From positions 1-35,234 of the forward strand of contig WFPZ01000205.1 of NCBI GenBank assembly GCA_015487335.1: a stretch of 35,234 nt of DNA. The letters run 5' to 3'. This document shows, piece after piece, positions 17,324 to 26,391 of the stretch (position 1 is the first letter of the stretch; every line of letters begins with the position of its first letter). The DNA is from Paracoccaceae bacterium. Lineage in GTDB: Bacteria; Pseudomonadota; Alphaproteobacteria; Rhodobacterales; Rhodobacteraceae. Position numbers and translations under genes: made by a program. The notes below the pieces were generated by a model. It ran no database searches. It saw nothing but the letters and a program-made list of their open reading frames with translations, and was not told the DNA's origin.

Positions 17324-19036
17324 GTGCCGTCCTTGAATTACCGCAAACCGATCCGCGCGCTTGTCCTGTCGATTGCCGCGGCCGTGGCCTTGGTCGCGCC
17401 TTCCTTGGCCGATACGGGGGCGGGGGCCTACCTGGCTGCGCGCAGCGCCGAACAGCAGCACGATTTCGCCGCCGCTTCGCAGTATTACGTCCGTGCCCTC
17501 GCCAAGGATCCGGGCAACCGGGACCTGATGGAGCGCGCCGTCCTGTCCCTGATCGGGCTGGGCGACATCACCCGCGCGCTGCCCATAGCCCGCCAGCTTG
17601 CCGAGGCGGACCCCGAAAGCCAGGTGGCCGCCACGCTGCTGCTGGCCGAGTCGGTGCGCAACGGCGATTTCGACGCCGCCTACCGCATCCTGCGCGAGGC
17701 GGGGCGCCTGGGCCCGCTGATCGACGGGCTGTCCCTGGCCTGGATTCAGGCCGGGCAGGGGCGGATGTCGCAGGCGCTGGAATCCTTCGATGCGGTGGCC
17801 CGGCAAGAGGGGCTGCAAAGCTTCGCCGCCTACCACAAGGCGCTGGCGCTGGCGATGGTCGGCAATCTGGAGGCTGCCGAGGCCATCCTGTCAGGTGCGG
17901 CCGGGCCCGAAATTCCGGCCACCCGCCGTTCGGTCATCGCCCGGGTGGAGATCCTCAGCCAGCTTGAGCGCAACCGCCAGGCCATCGAGCTTCTCTATGC
18001 CGCCTTCGGCAGCGCTTTCGATCCGGATCTCACCCGGTTGCGCAGCCGCCTCGCCGCCGGCGAGACCCTGCCGCTGAGCATCGTCCGCGATGCGCGCGAC
18101 GGTGTGGCCGAGGTGTTCTTCGGCGTGGCCGGGGCACTGATGGGCGAGGGCAATGACGGATACACGCTGCTGTACACCCGTATTGCCCAATATCTGCGCC
18201 CCGACAACGAGGATGCGATCATTCTTGCCGCGCAATTGCTCGAGCGTCTGGGCCGTTACGAACTGGCCACCGCCACCTACGAGAGCATCTCGCCCGACAG
18301 CCCCGCCTACGAGGCCGCCGAACTGGGCCGCGCCCGCGCCCTGCGCCTGGCCGGAGACCAGGAGGCCGCGGTGGAGGCGCTGGAGCGTCTGGCCAGGCGC
18401 TTCCCCGATCGGCCCGCCGTTCACGTGGCCCTGGGCGACGAGCTCAGGCGGATGAAGCGCTACGAGGAGGCAGGCCGAGCCTACAGCCGGGCCATCGCCC
18501 TTTACGGCCGGCCCGAGCCCTCGCAGTGGTCGGTATATTTCGCCCGCGGCATCACCTACGAGCGCACCGACCAGTGGGAGAAGGCCGAGGCCGATTTCCG
18601 CAAGGCGCTGGAACTGGAACCGGATCAGCCGCAGGTGCTCAACTACCTGGGCTATTCCTACGTCGAGATGAACACCCGGCTCGACGAAGCGCTGGGGATG
18701 ATCCGCACCGCCGTCCAGAAACGCCCCGACAGCGGCTACATCACCGATTCGCTGGGTTGGGCGCTTTACCGCCTTGGCCGCTATGACGAGGCGGTGGTGC
18801 AGATGGAACGCGCCGTCGAGCTGATGCCGATGGATCCGATCCTCAATGATCACCTGGGCGATGTCTACTGGGCGGTGGGGCGCAAGCGCGAGGCCCGCTT
18901 CCAGTGGAGCCGGGCGCTTTCGCTCGGCCCCGAGGAAAAGGACGCCGCGCGCATCCGGCGCAAGCTGGAGGTGGGGCTGGACGCGGTGCTCGAGGAAGAA
19001 GGGGCCGAACCCCTGGCACACTCCAATGGCGGCTAG
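17324..19036 (+). CDS. Tetratricopeptide repeat protein (secreted/lipid-independent signal peptide)
   Basis: about 570 aa; N-terminal hydrophobic signal ([18 protein letters not shown]), repeated TPR helices ([59 protein letters not shown]). Start GTG 17324 or TTG 17333. Confidence 0.9.
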   Translation: MPSLNYRKPIRALVLSIAAAVALVAPSLADTGAGAYLAARSAEQQHDFAAASQYYVRALAKDPGNRDLMERAVLSLIGLGDITRALPIARQLAEADPESQVAATLLLAESVRNGDFDAAYRILREAGRLGPLIDGLSLAWIQAGQGRMSQALESFDAVARQEGLQSFAAYHKALALAMVGNLEAAEAILSGAAGPEIPATRRSVIARVEILSQLERNRQAIELLYAAFGSAFDPDLTRLRSRLAAGETLPLSIVRDARDGVAEVFFGVAGALMGEGNDGYTLLYTRIAQYLRPDNEDAIILAAQLLERLGRYELATATYESISPDSPAYEAAELGRARALRLAGDQEAAVEALERLARRFPDRPAVHVALGDELRRMKRYEEAGRAYSRAIALYGRPEPSQWSVYFARGITYERTDQWEKAEADFRKALELEPDQPQVLNYLGYSYVEMNTRLDEALGMIRTAVQKRPDSGYITDSLGWALYRLGRYDEAVVQMERAVELMPMDPILNDHLGDVYWAVGRKREARFQWSRALSLGPEEKDAARIRRKLEVGLDAVLEEEGAEPLAHSNGG

Positions 19037-19886
19037 CGCCTTCGCACCGGCCAAGGTCAACCTCACGCTCCATGTCACGGGCCGGCGCGATGACGGATAT
19101 CACCTGCTCGACAGCCTGGTCGTCTTTGTCGATGCGGGGGACGAGCTGTTTGCCGAACCGGCCGCGGAGCTTTCGCTGGCGCTTGCCGGGCCGATGGCCG
19201 GGCAGGTGCCGACGGGAGACGACAACCTGGTGCTCCGGGCGGCAAGGATGGTCTGCCCGCCGGGCCTGGGCGCGGCGCTGAGGCTGCACAAGGCGCTGCC
19301 GGTTGCGGCGGGGCTGGGGGGCGGATCGGCCGATGCGGCGGCGGCGGTGCGCGCCATTGCCGCGCTTTGCGGGCTGCCCCTGCCCGACGCGGCGGCCCTT
19401 GCCCCGCTTGGGGCGGACGTTCCGGCCTGTCTGGCCGCGCGGCCCGTGCGGATGCGCGGCATCGGCGAGCGTTTGCAACCGGTGGCCATCCCTCCGCTGC
19501 ACTTCGTGCTGGTCAACCCCGGCACGTCGCTTTCCACCCCCGAGGTCTTCGCGGCCCTGGAGAAAAAGGAAAACGCCCCCATGCCGGAAGAGTTGCCTGT
19601 CTGGGACGGGGTAGCCTCGTTCTGCCGCTGGCTGGGCGCCCTGCGCAACGATCTGGAAACCCCGGCCCGTGCCCTGGCGCCGGCGGTCGGGGAGGTGCTG
19701 GCGCGCCTTGCCGAGACCGAGGGCTGCCTGCTGGCACGCATGTCGGGCTCGGGCGCCACCTGCTTCGGGCTCTATGGCGATGCGGCGGCGGCCAGGCAAG
19801 CGGCCGAGGGGCTGGCGCGGGCCTTTCCCGATTGGTGGGTGCGCGCCGCGGCGTCATGGCAGGCCGGAGATGCGCCCGGAAGATGA
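19026..19886 (+). CDS. ispE: 4-diphosphocytidyl-2-C-methyl-D-erythritol kinase
   Basis: [34 protein letters not shown]...; [20 protein letters not shown] (GHMP motif); overlaps the TPR gene end. Confidence 0.96.
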   Translation: MAASAFAPAKVNLTLHVTGRRDDGYHLLDSLVVFVDAGDELFAEPAAELSLALAGPMAGQVPTGDDNLVLRAARMVCPPGLGAALRLHKALPVAAGLGGGSADAAAAVRAIAALCGLPLPDAAALAPLGADVPACLAARPVRMRGIGERLQPVAIPPLHFVLVNPGTSLSTPEVFAALEKKENAPMPEELPVWDGVASFCRWLGALRNDLETPARALAPAVGEVLARLAETEGCLLARMSGSGATCFGLYGDAAAARQAAEGLARAFPDWWVRAAASWQAGDAPGR

Positions 19887-19890
19887 GGAT

Positions 19891-19911
19891 GCGGGGGCTG
19901 CCTGCCCCCGC
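19891..19911 (+). terminator. Hairpin downstream of ispE
   Basis: GCGGGGGC-TGCCT-GCCCCCGC perfect 8-bp stem, 4 nt after the ispE stop; T-run (TATTTTTT) about 12 nt further downstream. Confidence 0.6.
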
Positions 19912-19948
19912 ACCCCCGGGAGTATTTTTTGCAAGATGAAGGGGGGCT
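19911..19948. repeat. Dispersed intergenic repeat, copy A
   Basis: CACCCCCGGGAGTATTTTTTGCAAGATGAAGGGGGGCT; closely matches CACCCCCGAGAGTATTTCGAGGCAAGATGAAGGGGGGCT at 33534-33572. Confidence 0.8.
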
Positions 19949-20951
19949 AGCTGACCCGCGCCACCACGTAATCGGCCAGATCCAGGAGCATTTCGCGCAG
20001 ATTGTTGGAGGGCAGTTCGGCCATGGCCGCCTTGGCGCGGGCCGACCAGGCGAGGGCGTCTGCGCGGGCGGCCTCCAGGGCGCGGTGGCGGTGCAGGATG
20101 TCCAGCGCCTGCTCGAGGTCGCCGGCCTCCTGCCGGCCCTTGCCGATGGTGCGTTCCCAGAAGGTGCGCTCTTGCTCACTGGCGTTGGCGATGGCCTTGA
20201 TCACCGGCAGCGTCAACTTGCGCTCGCGGAAGTCGTCGCCGATGTTCTTGCCGATCGTCTCGGTGGCGCCGCCGTAATCCAGCAGGTCATCGACGATCTG
20301 GAAGCTGATCCCCAGCGCGTCGCCGTATTCTCGCAGTGCCGTGACCTGCGCCTCGGGGGCGCCCGCGATCACCCCGCCCACCTCGGTGGCGGCGGCGAAC
20401 AGGGCTGCCGTCTTGCCGCGCACCACCTTGAGATAGGTCTCCTCGGTGGTGGTGATGTCCTGGGCGGCGGTCAGCTGCAGCACCTCGCCTTCGGCGATCG
20501 TTGCCGAGGCATTGGCGAGGATGTCGAGCACCCGCAGGCTGCCGGTTTCGACCATCAGCTGGAAGGAGCGCGAAAACAGGTAATCGCCCACCAACACCGA
20601 AGACTTGTTGTCCCACAGCAGGTTGGCGGTGGGCCGGCCGCGGCGCTGGCGGCTTTCGTCGACCACGTCGTCATGCAGCAGGGTGGCGGTGTGGATGAAT
20701 TCGACCGTTGCCGCAAGGTGGATGTGATGGGGCCCGTCATAGCCGCACATCCGTGCGGCGGCGAGCGTCAGCATGGGCCGCAGCCGCTTGCCGCCGGCCT
20801 CCACCAGATGTGCCGTCACCTCGGGGATGCGCGGGGCGTTTTCCGAGGCCATGCGCTCCCGGATCAGGCGGTTGACGGCGGTCATCTCGGCCTCGAGATA
20901 CGCGGCCAGCCGTTCGTGTGGCCTAACGGAAGGGCTGTCCAATCCCATCAC
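19947..20951 (-). CDS. ispB: Polyprenyl (octa/decaprenyl) diphosphate synthase
   Basis: 334 aa; GGKRLRPMLTLAAARMCG, LLHDDVVDESRQRRGRPTAN, FQIVDDLLDYGG (first and second DDxxD-type motifs). Confidence 0.94.
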   Translation of the reverse strand: MMGLDSPSVRPHERLAAYLEAEMTAVNRLIRERMASENAPRIPEVTAHLVEAGGKRLRPMLTLAAARMCGYDGPHHIHLAATVEFIHTATLLHDDVVDESRQRRGRPTANLLWDNKSSVLVGDYLFSRSFQLMVETGSLRVLDILANASATIAEGEVLQLTAAQDITTTEETYLKVVRGKTAALFAAATEVGGVIAGAPEAQVTALREYGDALGISFQIVDDLLDYGGATETIGKNIGDDFRERKLTLPVIKAIANASEQERTFWERTIGKGRQEAGDLEQALDILHRHRALEAARADALAWSARAKAAMAELPSNNLREMLLDLADYVVARVS

Positions 20952-21004
20952 GGTCTCGTCACCTGTCTCGACAAACGCGGAGGTCTGCCCTTAAGTCTCG
21001 GAAC

Positions 21005-21220
21005 ATGAAGGAGCTTCTTCGCACGACAGACCCGACGGTGATCGCCTATGCCTCGGCCCTTCTCAAGGGCGAGGATATAGACTGCTTTCCCGTCGACGTC
21101 CACATGAGCGTGCTCGAGGGCAGCATTGGCGTCTTGCCGCGCCGCCTGATGGTTCGCGAAGAGGATCATGTGCGTGCCGAGAGGGTGATGCGCGACAATG
21201 AAATCGATCTCGGGCGCTGA
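21005..21220 (+). CDS. DUF2007 domain-containing protein
   Basis: MKELLRTTDPTVIAYASALLKGEDIDCFPVDVHMSVLEGSIGVLPRRLMVREEDHVRAERVMRDNEIDLGR. Confidence 0.85.
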   Translation: MKELLRTTDPTVIAYASALLKGEDIDCFPVDVHMSVLEGSIGVLPRRLMVREEDHVRAERVMRDNEIDLGR

Positions 21221-21223
21221 ACG

Positions 21224-21985
21224 GTGGCCTTCGGAAAGGAAGATCTGAGCCGCGACAGTTTCCTGGGAGGGCGGCTGAGCCTGTTCCAGCCGCGCCGGGG
21301 CTATCGGGCTGGGGCGGACCCGGTGCTGCTGGCCGCGGCCGTGCCCGCGCGCCCCGGCCAGGCGGTGCTGGAGCTGGGCTGCGGCGCGGGGGTGGCCGTG
21401 ATGTGCCTTGGGGTGCGCGTGCCGGGGCTGGCGCTGCACGGGGTGGAACTGCAGGAAGATTATGCGGCCCTGGCCCGGCGCAACGCAGAGGAAAACGGCA
21501 TGGAGCTGGCCGTGTTCACAGCCGATCTGCGTGCACTGCCGCCTGATTTGCGCGCCCGCAGCTTCGACCATGTCCTTGCCAACCCGCCCTATTTCCAGAC
21601 GGTCAGCGGCACCCCGTCAGCCGATGCCGGCCGCGCCATCGGGCGGGCGGGAGAGACGAGGCTTTCAGACTGGATCGACGCAGCCACCCGCCGCTTGCGC
21701 CCCGGCGGATACCTGACGCTGATCCAGCGCGCCGCGCGCCTGCCCGACCTCCTGTCGGCGATGGATGGGAGGCTGGGCTCGGTGGTGGTCAAGCCGCTGG
21801 CCCCGCGCGCCGGCCGCGCCGCAGAGCTGGTCATCGTGCAGGCGCGCAAGGGGGGGCGGGCCGCTTTCCGCCTGTTGGCGCCGCTGGTCCTGCATGAAGG
21901 GGCGCGGCACGAGCGGGACGAAGACAGCTACACCCCGGAAGTGCGGGCAATTCTTCGTGAAGCGGCGCCTCTTGAAATTACCTGA
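21224..21985 (+). CDS. tRNA1(Val)-N6-methyltransferase-like SAM-dependent methyltransferase
   Basis: 253 aa, GTG start; LFQPRRGYRAGADPVLLAAAVPARPGQAVLELGCGAGVAVMCL, VLANPPYF (NPPY motif). Confidence 0.9.
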   Translation: MAFGKEDLSRDSFLGGRLSLFQPRRGYRAGADPVLLAAAVPARPGQAVLELGCGAGVAVMCLGVRVPGLALHGVELQEDYAALARRNAEENGMELAVFTADLRALPPDLRARSFDHVLANPPYFQTVSGTPSADAGRAIGRAGETRLSDWIDAATRRLRPGGYLTLIQRAARLPDLLSAMDGRLGSVVVKPLAPRAGRAAELVIVQARKGGRAAFRLLAPLVLHEGARHERDEDSYTPEVRAILREAAPLEIT

Positions 21986-22008
21986 TTAAGGCTTTCGTAA
22001 AACTGTGA

Positions 22009-22026
22009 GGCCAGTCTGTTCTGGCC
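22009..22026 (+). terminator. Weak hairpin after the methyltransferase gene
   Basis: GGCCAG-TCTGTT-CTGGCC, 6-bp stem, no T-tract. Confidence 0.25.
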
Positions 22027-22112
22027 CGCCCGATGCGCTGCGCGAGACGGAAACGTGACAAGAAGGGTTTTCTGTGCTGCAATCGGGATACGGAAACCAT
22101 ATCGAGAGGAGC

Positions 22113-22286
22113 ATGCTCATGAGCCTGAGCTCGCATCTGCAGGAACTCCGCAGGAAACATCAGATACTCTCGGAAGAAGTCGAGGCCGCGCAAAGAAGCC
22201 CCTCAATCGACGATCTCCAGATCAGGAAACTCAAGAAGGAGAAGCTCCGGCTCAAGGAAGAAATAGAAAGGCTTTCTCACGCCTGA
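22113..22286 (+). CDS. DUF465 (YdcH-like) small coiled-coil protein
   Basis: MLMSLSSHLQELRRKHQILSEEVEAAQRSPSIDDLQIRKLKKEKLRLKEEIERLSHA; GAGAGGAG upstream of the start. Confidence 0.88.
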   Translation: MLMSLSSHLQELRRKHQILSEEVEAAQRSPSIDDLQIRKLKKEKLRLKEEIERLSHA

Positions 22287-23152
22287 TCGTCATTGGATCT
22301 GCTGGCCCGTGCGGCCAGAAGGGCGCCGCCGGCAATCAGCAGGGCCGCCATGAACAGCGACAAGCTTGCCGGGGAGATGCCCGCCAGGACGAGGGCGAGT
22401 GTTGACAGAACGGGTGCCGTGTATGAGGCGACGCCCAGAAGCTGGATGTTTCCGCGCTTCACGCCCATGTCCCACAGGTAGAAGGCCAGCCCCACCGGCC
22501 CGAGGCCCAGAGCCACGACCGCCCCCCAGCCAGGCGCACCTTGTGGCCAGGCGGTTTTCTCCAGGGCCAGATGGGCCGCCAGAGACAGCGCCGCGGTGGC
22601 GAAGCAGAAAACCGTCACGCTTTCCGTGGGTACGTGGCCCAGACGGCGCGAGCCCACCGAATATGTTGCCCAGGTCAGGGCTGCCGCGCCGGCAAAGGCG
22701 AACCCGGGCAGGTTTTCCGCCCGAAAGCCCGAGATCCCGCCGGCAAACACCATTGCCGCTCCGGCCAGCGCGACAAGCGCCCCGGCCACGTGACCGGGGC
22801 GGAGGCGCTCGCCCGGCAGCATGCCGGAAAACAGGACGATCAGCAGCGGCCACAGGTAGGCGATCAGCCCTGCCTCGGCCGGGGGTGCGCCTCGCAGGGC
22901 CGAGAAATAGAGGAAGTGATAACCGAACAACCCGGCCGTGCCGAAGGCATAGACGGGCCATTTTACCTGCGCCAGCACATGGAGCCGGCGGTTGCGCAGC
23001 ATCCAGGCCAGCCCGACCAGCCCGCCCAGCCCGAAGGCCATGGCGTTGAGCTGCAGTGGAGGAACCGGCGCGCTGCCTACCGTCAGCAACGCCAGCAGCG
23101 CCCACAAGAGCACGGCAAAAAATCCGATGGCGGTGGCCTTGGTGCGGGTCAT
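22277..23152 (-). CDS. DMT-family (EamA) transporter, aromatic amino-acid exporter YddG-like
   Basis: 291 aa, about 10 hydrophobic helices; MTRTKATAIGFFAVLLWALLALLTVGSAPVPPLQLNAMAFGLGG. Confidence 0.88.
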   Translation of the reverse strand: MTRTKATAIGFFAVLLWALLALLTVGSAPVPPLQLNAMAFGLGGLVGLAWMLRNRRLHVLAQVKWPVYAFGTAGLFGYHFLYFSALRGAPPAEAGLIAYLWPLLIVLFSGMLPGERLRPGHVAGALVALAGAAMVFAGGISGFRAENLPGFAFAGAAALTWATYSVGSRRLGHVPTESVTVFCFATAALSLAAHLALEKTAWPQGAPGWGAVVALGLGPVGLAFYLWDMGVKRGNIQLLGVASYTAPVLSTLALVLAGISPASLSLFMAALLIAGGALLAARASRSNDDQA

Positions 23153-23189
23153 TCCAGGGTTTTCACCTGTCCGGCGCCCGGCATCAATG

Positions 23190-23217
23190 AAAAACCGGCC
23201 CGGAACATCCGGGCCGG
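23190..23217 (-). terminator. Rho-independent terminator of phaB
   Basis: On minus strand CCGGCCCGG-ATGTT-CCGGGCCGG followed by TTTTT; perfect 9-bp stem, 23 nt after the phaB stop. Confidence 0.88.
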
Positions 23218-23239
23218 CGGCATAGGCGATGGCCCGGCT

Positions 23240-23965
23240 TCAGGCGAAGTACTGCCCGCCATTGGCAGAAATCGTGGAGCCGGTGATGAACCCCGCTTCG
23301 TCGGCGGCCAGAAATACCACGCAGCGGGCAATTTCCTCGGGCTCGCCCAGCCGCCCCACCGGGATCTGCGGCAGGATGCGCTCCTTGAGGACCTTCTCGT
23401 CGATCGCGCGCACCATCTCGGTGCCGATGTAGCCGGGGCAGATGGCGTTCACCGTGATGCCCACGCGCGCCCCCTCCTGGGCCAGCGCCTTGGTGAAGCC
23501 CAGATCGCCCGCCTTGGAAGAGGAATAGTTCACCTGCCCCGCCTGCCCCTTCTGGCCGTTGATCGAGCTGATGTTGATGATCCGGCCGAAGCGGCGCTCG
23601 CGCATGCCCGGCCAGATCGGGTGGGTCATGTTGAACAGCCCGTTCAGGTTGGTGTCGATCACCTCTTTCCACTGCTGCGGGGTCATCTTGTGGAACATGG
23701 CATCGCGCGTGATGCCGGCGTTGTTGACCAGCACGTCGATGGGGCCCAGATCGGCCTCGACCCTGGCAATGCCCTCGACGCAGGCGTCATAGTCGGCCAC
23801 CGACCACTTGTAGGCGGGGATGCCGGTGCTTTCGGTGAATTTCGCCGCCGCCTCGTCATTGCCGGCATAGTTGGCGGCGACGGTATAGCCGGCGTCTTTC
23901 AGTGCGGTGCTGATGGCGGCGCCGATGCCGCGGGTTCCGCCGGTGACAAGTGCGATTCGGGGCAT
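23240..23965 (-). CDS. phaB: Acetoacetyl-CoA reductase
   Basis: MPRIALVTGGTRGIGAAISTALKDAGYTVAANYAGNDEAA...; SDR motifs GGTRGIG and YSSSKAG; GGAG 6 nt before ATG; adjacent to phaA. Confidence 0.97.
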   Translation of the reverse strand: MPRIALVTGGTRGIGAAISTALKDAGYTVAANYAGNDEAAAKFTESTGIPAYKWSVADYDACVEGIARVEADLGPIDVLVNNAGITRDAMFHKMTPQQWKEVIDTNLNGLFNMTHPIWPGMRERRFGRIINISSINGQKGQAGQVNYSSSKAGDLGFTKALAQEGARVGITVNAICPGYIGTEMVRAIDEKVLKERILPQIPVGRLGEPEEIARCVVFLAADEAGFITGSTISANGGQYFA

Positions 23966-24010
23966 TTCAAACTCCGTTCTGGTAAGCAATTTTTATTCGA
24001 AATCAGGGTA

Positions 24011-24037
24011 GCATTGCGCAACTTTGTTGCGCAATGC
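24011..24037. promoter_or_regulatory. 27-bp perfect palindrome between phaA and phaB
   Basis: GCATTGCGCAAC-TTT-GTTGCGCAATGC; 12-bp arms, each containing the palindromic octamer TTGCGCAA. Confidence 0.7.
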
Positions 24038-24057
24038 CAAAGTTCCCGAGATAGGGC

Positions 24058-25233
24058 TCAGGGGCGTTCCACGCACATGGCCACCCCCATGCCGCCGCCG
24101 ATGCACAGCGTGGCGAGGCCCTTCTTCGCGCTGCGGCGCTTCATCTCGAACAGCAGCGTGTTGAGAATGCGCGCGCCCGAGGCTCCGATCGGGTGGCCGA
24201 TGGCGATGGCGCCGCCGTTGACGTTCACGATTTCCGGATCCCAGCCCATGTCCTTGTTGACGGCGCAGGCCTGGGCGGCGAAGGCCTCGTTGGCTTCCAC
24301 CAGGTCAAGGTCTTCGACCTTCCAGCCGGCCTTCTCCAGCGCCTTGCGGCTGGCCCCCACCGGCCCCACGCCCATGATTGCCGGGTCGAGCCCGACGGTG
24401 GCATAGGAGGCGATGCGCGCGAGCGGCTCGATCCCGCGCCGCTCGGCCTCTTCGGCGCTCATCAGCAGCACGCCGGCGGCGCCGTCGTTGATGCCCGAGG
24501 CATTTGCCGCCGTCACGGTGCCGTCCTTGACGAAGGCCGGGCGCAGCTTCTGGATGCTCTCCAGCGTGGCGCCGTGGCGGATGTATTCGTCCTTGTCGAC
24601 GACGATGTCGCCTTTGCGGGTCTTCACGGTGAAGGGGGTGATCTCTTCGTCGAACTTGCCGGCCTTCTGGGCGGCTTCGGCCTTGTTCTGGCTGGCGAGC
24701 GCGAATTCGTCCTGCATCTCGCGGCTGATCTGCCATTTCTCGGCCACGTTCTCGGCGGTCTGGCCCATGTGATAGCCGTTGAAGGCGTCCCACAGGCCGT
24801 CGCGGATCATCGAATCGATGAACTTCACGTCGCCCATCTTGTAGCCGGCGCGCAGATGCGCCACGTGGGGGCTCAGGCTCATGTTTTCCTGTCCGCCGGC
24901 GGCGACGATGGCGGCATCGCCCAGCTGGATGTGCTGGGCCCCCAGCGCGACCGCGCGCAGGCCTGAACCGCAAACCTGGTTGATTCCCCAGGCAGCACTT
25001 TCGATCGGCAGGCCGGCCTTCACATGCGCCTGGCGGGCCGGGTTCTGGCCCTGGCCCGCGGCAAGAACCTGGCCGAGGATGGTTTCGGAGACTTCGGACT
25101 TCTCAATCCCGGCGCGTTCAACCAGCGCCTCGAGCACGGCGGCACCCAGCTCATGTGCGGGGGTATTGGCGAAGGATCCGTTGAAGCTGCCCACGGGGGT
25201 GCGTGCGGCAGATACGATGACGACGTTGGTCAT
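24058..25233 (-). CDS. phaA: Acetyl-CoA acetyltransferase
   Basis: 391 aa [38 protein letters not shown]...; [50 protein letters not shown]. Confidence 0.98.
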   Translation of the reverse strand: MTNVVIVSAARTPVGSFNGSFANTPAHELGAAVLEALVERAGIEKSEVSETILGQVLAAGQGQNPARQAHVKAGLPIESAAWGINQVCGSGLRAVALGAQHIQLGDAAIVAAGGQENMSLSPHVAHLRAGYKMGDVKFIDSMIRDGLWDAFNGYHMGQTAENVAEKWQISREMQDEFALASQNKAEAAQKAGKFDEEITPFTVKTRKGDIVVDKDEYIRHGATLESIQKLRPAFVKDGTVTAANASGINDGAAGVLLMSAEEAERRGIEPLARIASYATVGLDPAIMGVGPVGASRKALEKAGWKVEDLDLVEANEAFAAQACAVNKDMGWDPEIVNVNGGAIAIGHPIGASGARILNTLLFEMKRRSAKKGLATLCIGGGMGVAMCVERP

Positions 25234-25269
25234 GGTGGCTCTCTCCAGAATGATGCGGCGGAAAGCCAG

Positions 25270-25332
25270 TGCTGAACAAGTTCAGCAGTCCAAGGCCCCA
25301 CCCGGTGGGATCCTCCTATGCTGCAGGCGCAG
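25270..25332 (-). promoter_or_regulatory. Candidate operator region upstream of phaA
   Basis: TGCTGAAC-AA-GTTCAGCA (25270-25287) and CTGC-AGGC-GCAG (25321-25332), both in the 188-nt gap before phaA. Confidence 0.45.
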
Positions 25333-25421
25333 AAAAATCAACTATTGCGGTGTTCCAGTGTATACAATCCAGCCTGGAAGGCGGAGGCGGTACCGCGTGC
25401 ATACGGGCATGGCGGCATCCG

Positions 25422-26348
25422 CTACCCCGCCACCGCGCGTTTGCTCGCTGCTTCCAGCCATCGGGGGGCAAGCGTCGGGGCGCCGAAGTGATATCCCTGC
25501 ATGCAGTCCACCCCGATATCGGCGAGAAACCTGGCATCATGCGCCGATTCCACGGATTCGGCTATGGTCACCATGTCGAAATGGCGTGCCACCGAAATGA
25601 GGGCCCGAGTAAGCGCCTGGTTGTCGGGATTGGCATGGATGCCGCGGATGAACTGGCCATCGATCTTGAGAATGTCGAAATAGAGATCGCGCAGGTGGCG
25701 GAAGGCGGTGTAGCCGGCGCCGAAATCATCGAGCGCGAAGGCGATGCCGCGGCTTTGCAGATCGCTCATGAAGGCCTGCACCACTTCGGGCATGGTGATT
25801 GCGGATTTTTCGGTGATCTCCAGAATCAGCCGCTCTGCCGTCGTGGGATCGCGCTGCAGGCCGCGTTCGAGGACCTGCAGCCAGGGCCGGTAGCCGATCG
25901 AACGAGCGGACATGTTGATGGCCAGTCGCAGCCCCGGCACCGAGGACAGGGCTTCCAGCCCCATCTCCAGCGCAAGGCAGTCGAGCCGGCGGCCGAGTTC
26001 GTCCTGCTCGACCGAATCGATGAAATCGTTGGCCGGGATCACCCGCCCGGCGCTGTCCAGCACCCGTATCAGCCCTTCGTAGAAGGCCGGGCGGTCGGGG
26101 CGGGCTGCCTGAACGACGGGCTGGTAGGCCAGCATCACCTGACGCTTTTCAAGCGCCTCACGCACCATGTTTACAGCATCGCGGGCGCGGGCCTGCATCG
26201 CCTCGCTCAGCGGGTCGCTGAGCGGTCTTATCCCCCCGTCCGCCTTGCCGGTTCCATCCACCTGCCGCACCATCCGGGCCTCCTTCGCTGAAAGGGAGCA
26301 TGGGGCCGAGTCCGTGAAGATCTGGTAAACGTTCGCATTTGGTTCCAA
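25422..26348 (-). CDS. EAL-domain protein (putative c-di-GMP phosphodiesterase), no GGDEF
   Basis: 308 aa; YEGLIR, INMSARS, LILEITEKSAI, ALDDFGAGYTAFRHLRDLYFDILKIDGQFI, IAESVES, MQGYHFG. Start may be internal (MVRQVDGTG at 26273). Confidence 0.93.
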   Translation of the reverse strand: MEPNANVYQIFTDSAPCSLSAKEARMVRQVDGTGKADGGIRPLSDPLSEAMQARARDAVNMVREALEKRQVMLAYQPVVQAARPDRPAFYEGLIRVLDSAGRVIPANDFIDSVEQDELGRRLDCLALEMGLEALSSVPGLRLAINMSARSIGYRPWLQVLERGLQRDPTTAERLILEITEKSAITMPEVVQAFMSDLQSRGIAFALDDFGAGYTAFRHLRDLYFDILKIDGQFIRGIHANPDNQALTRALISVARHFDMVTIAESVESAHDARFLADIGVDCMQGYHFGAPTLAPRWLEAASKRAVAG

Positions 26349-26391
26349 TTTGAATAAACTGTTTCACGACCGGGCGCATGGGGGATCCGCG

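Noticed and set aside
22541-24406. 621-aa plus-strand ORF over the EamA, phaB and phaA genes
   Set aside because: Antisense to three strongly supported genes and spans intergenic terminator sequence.
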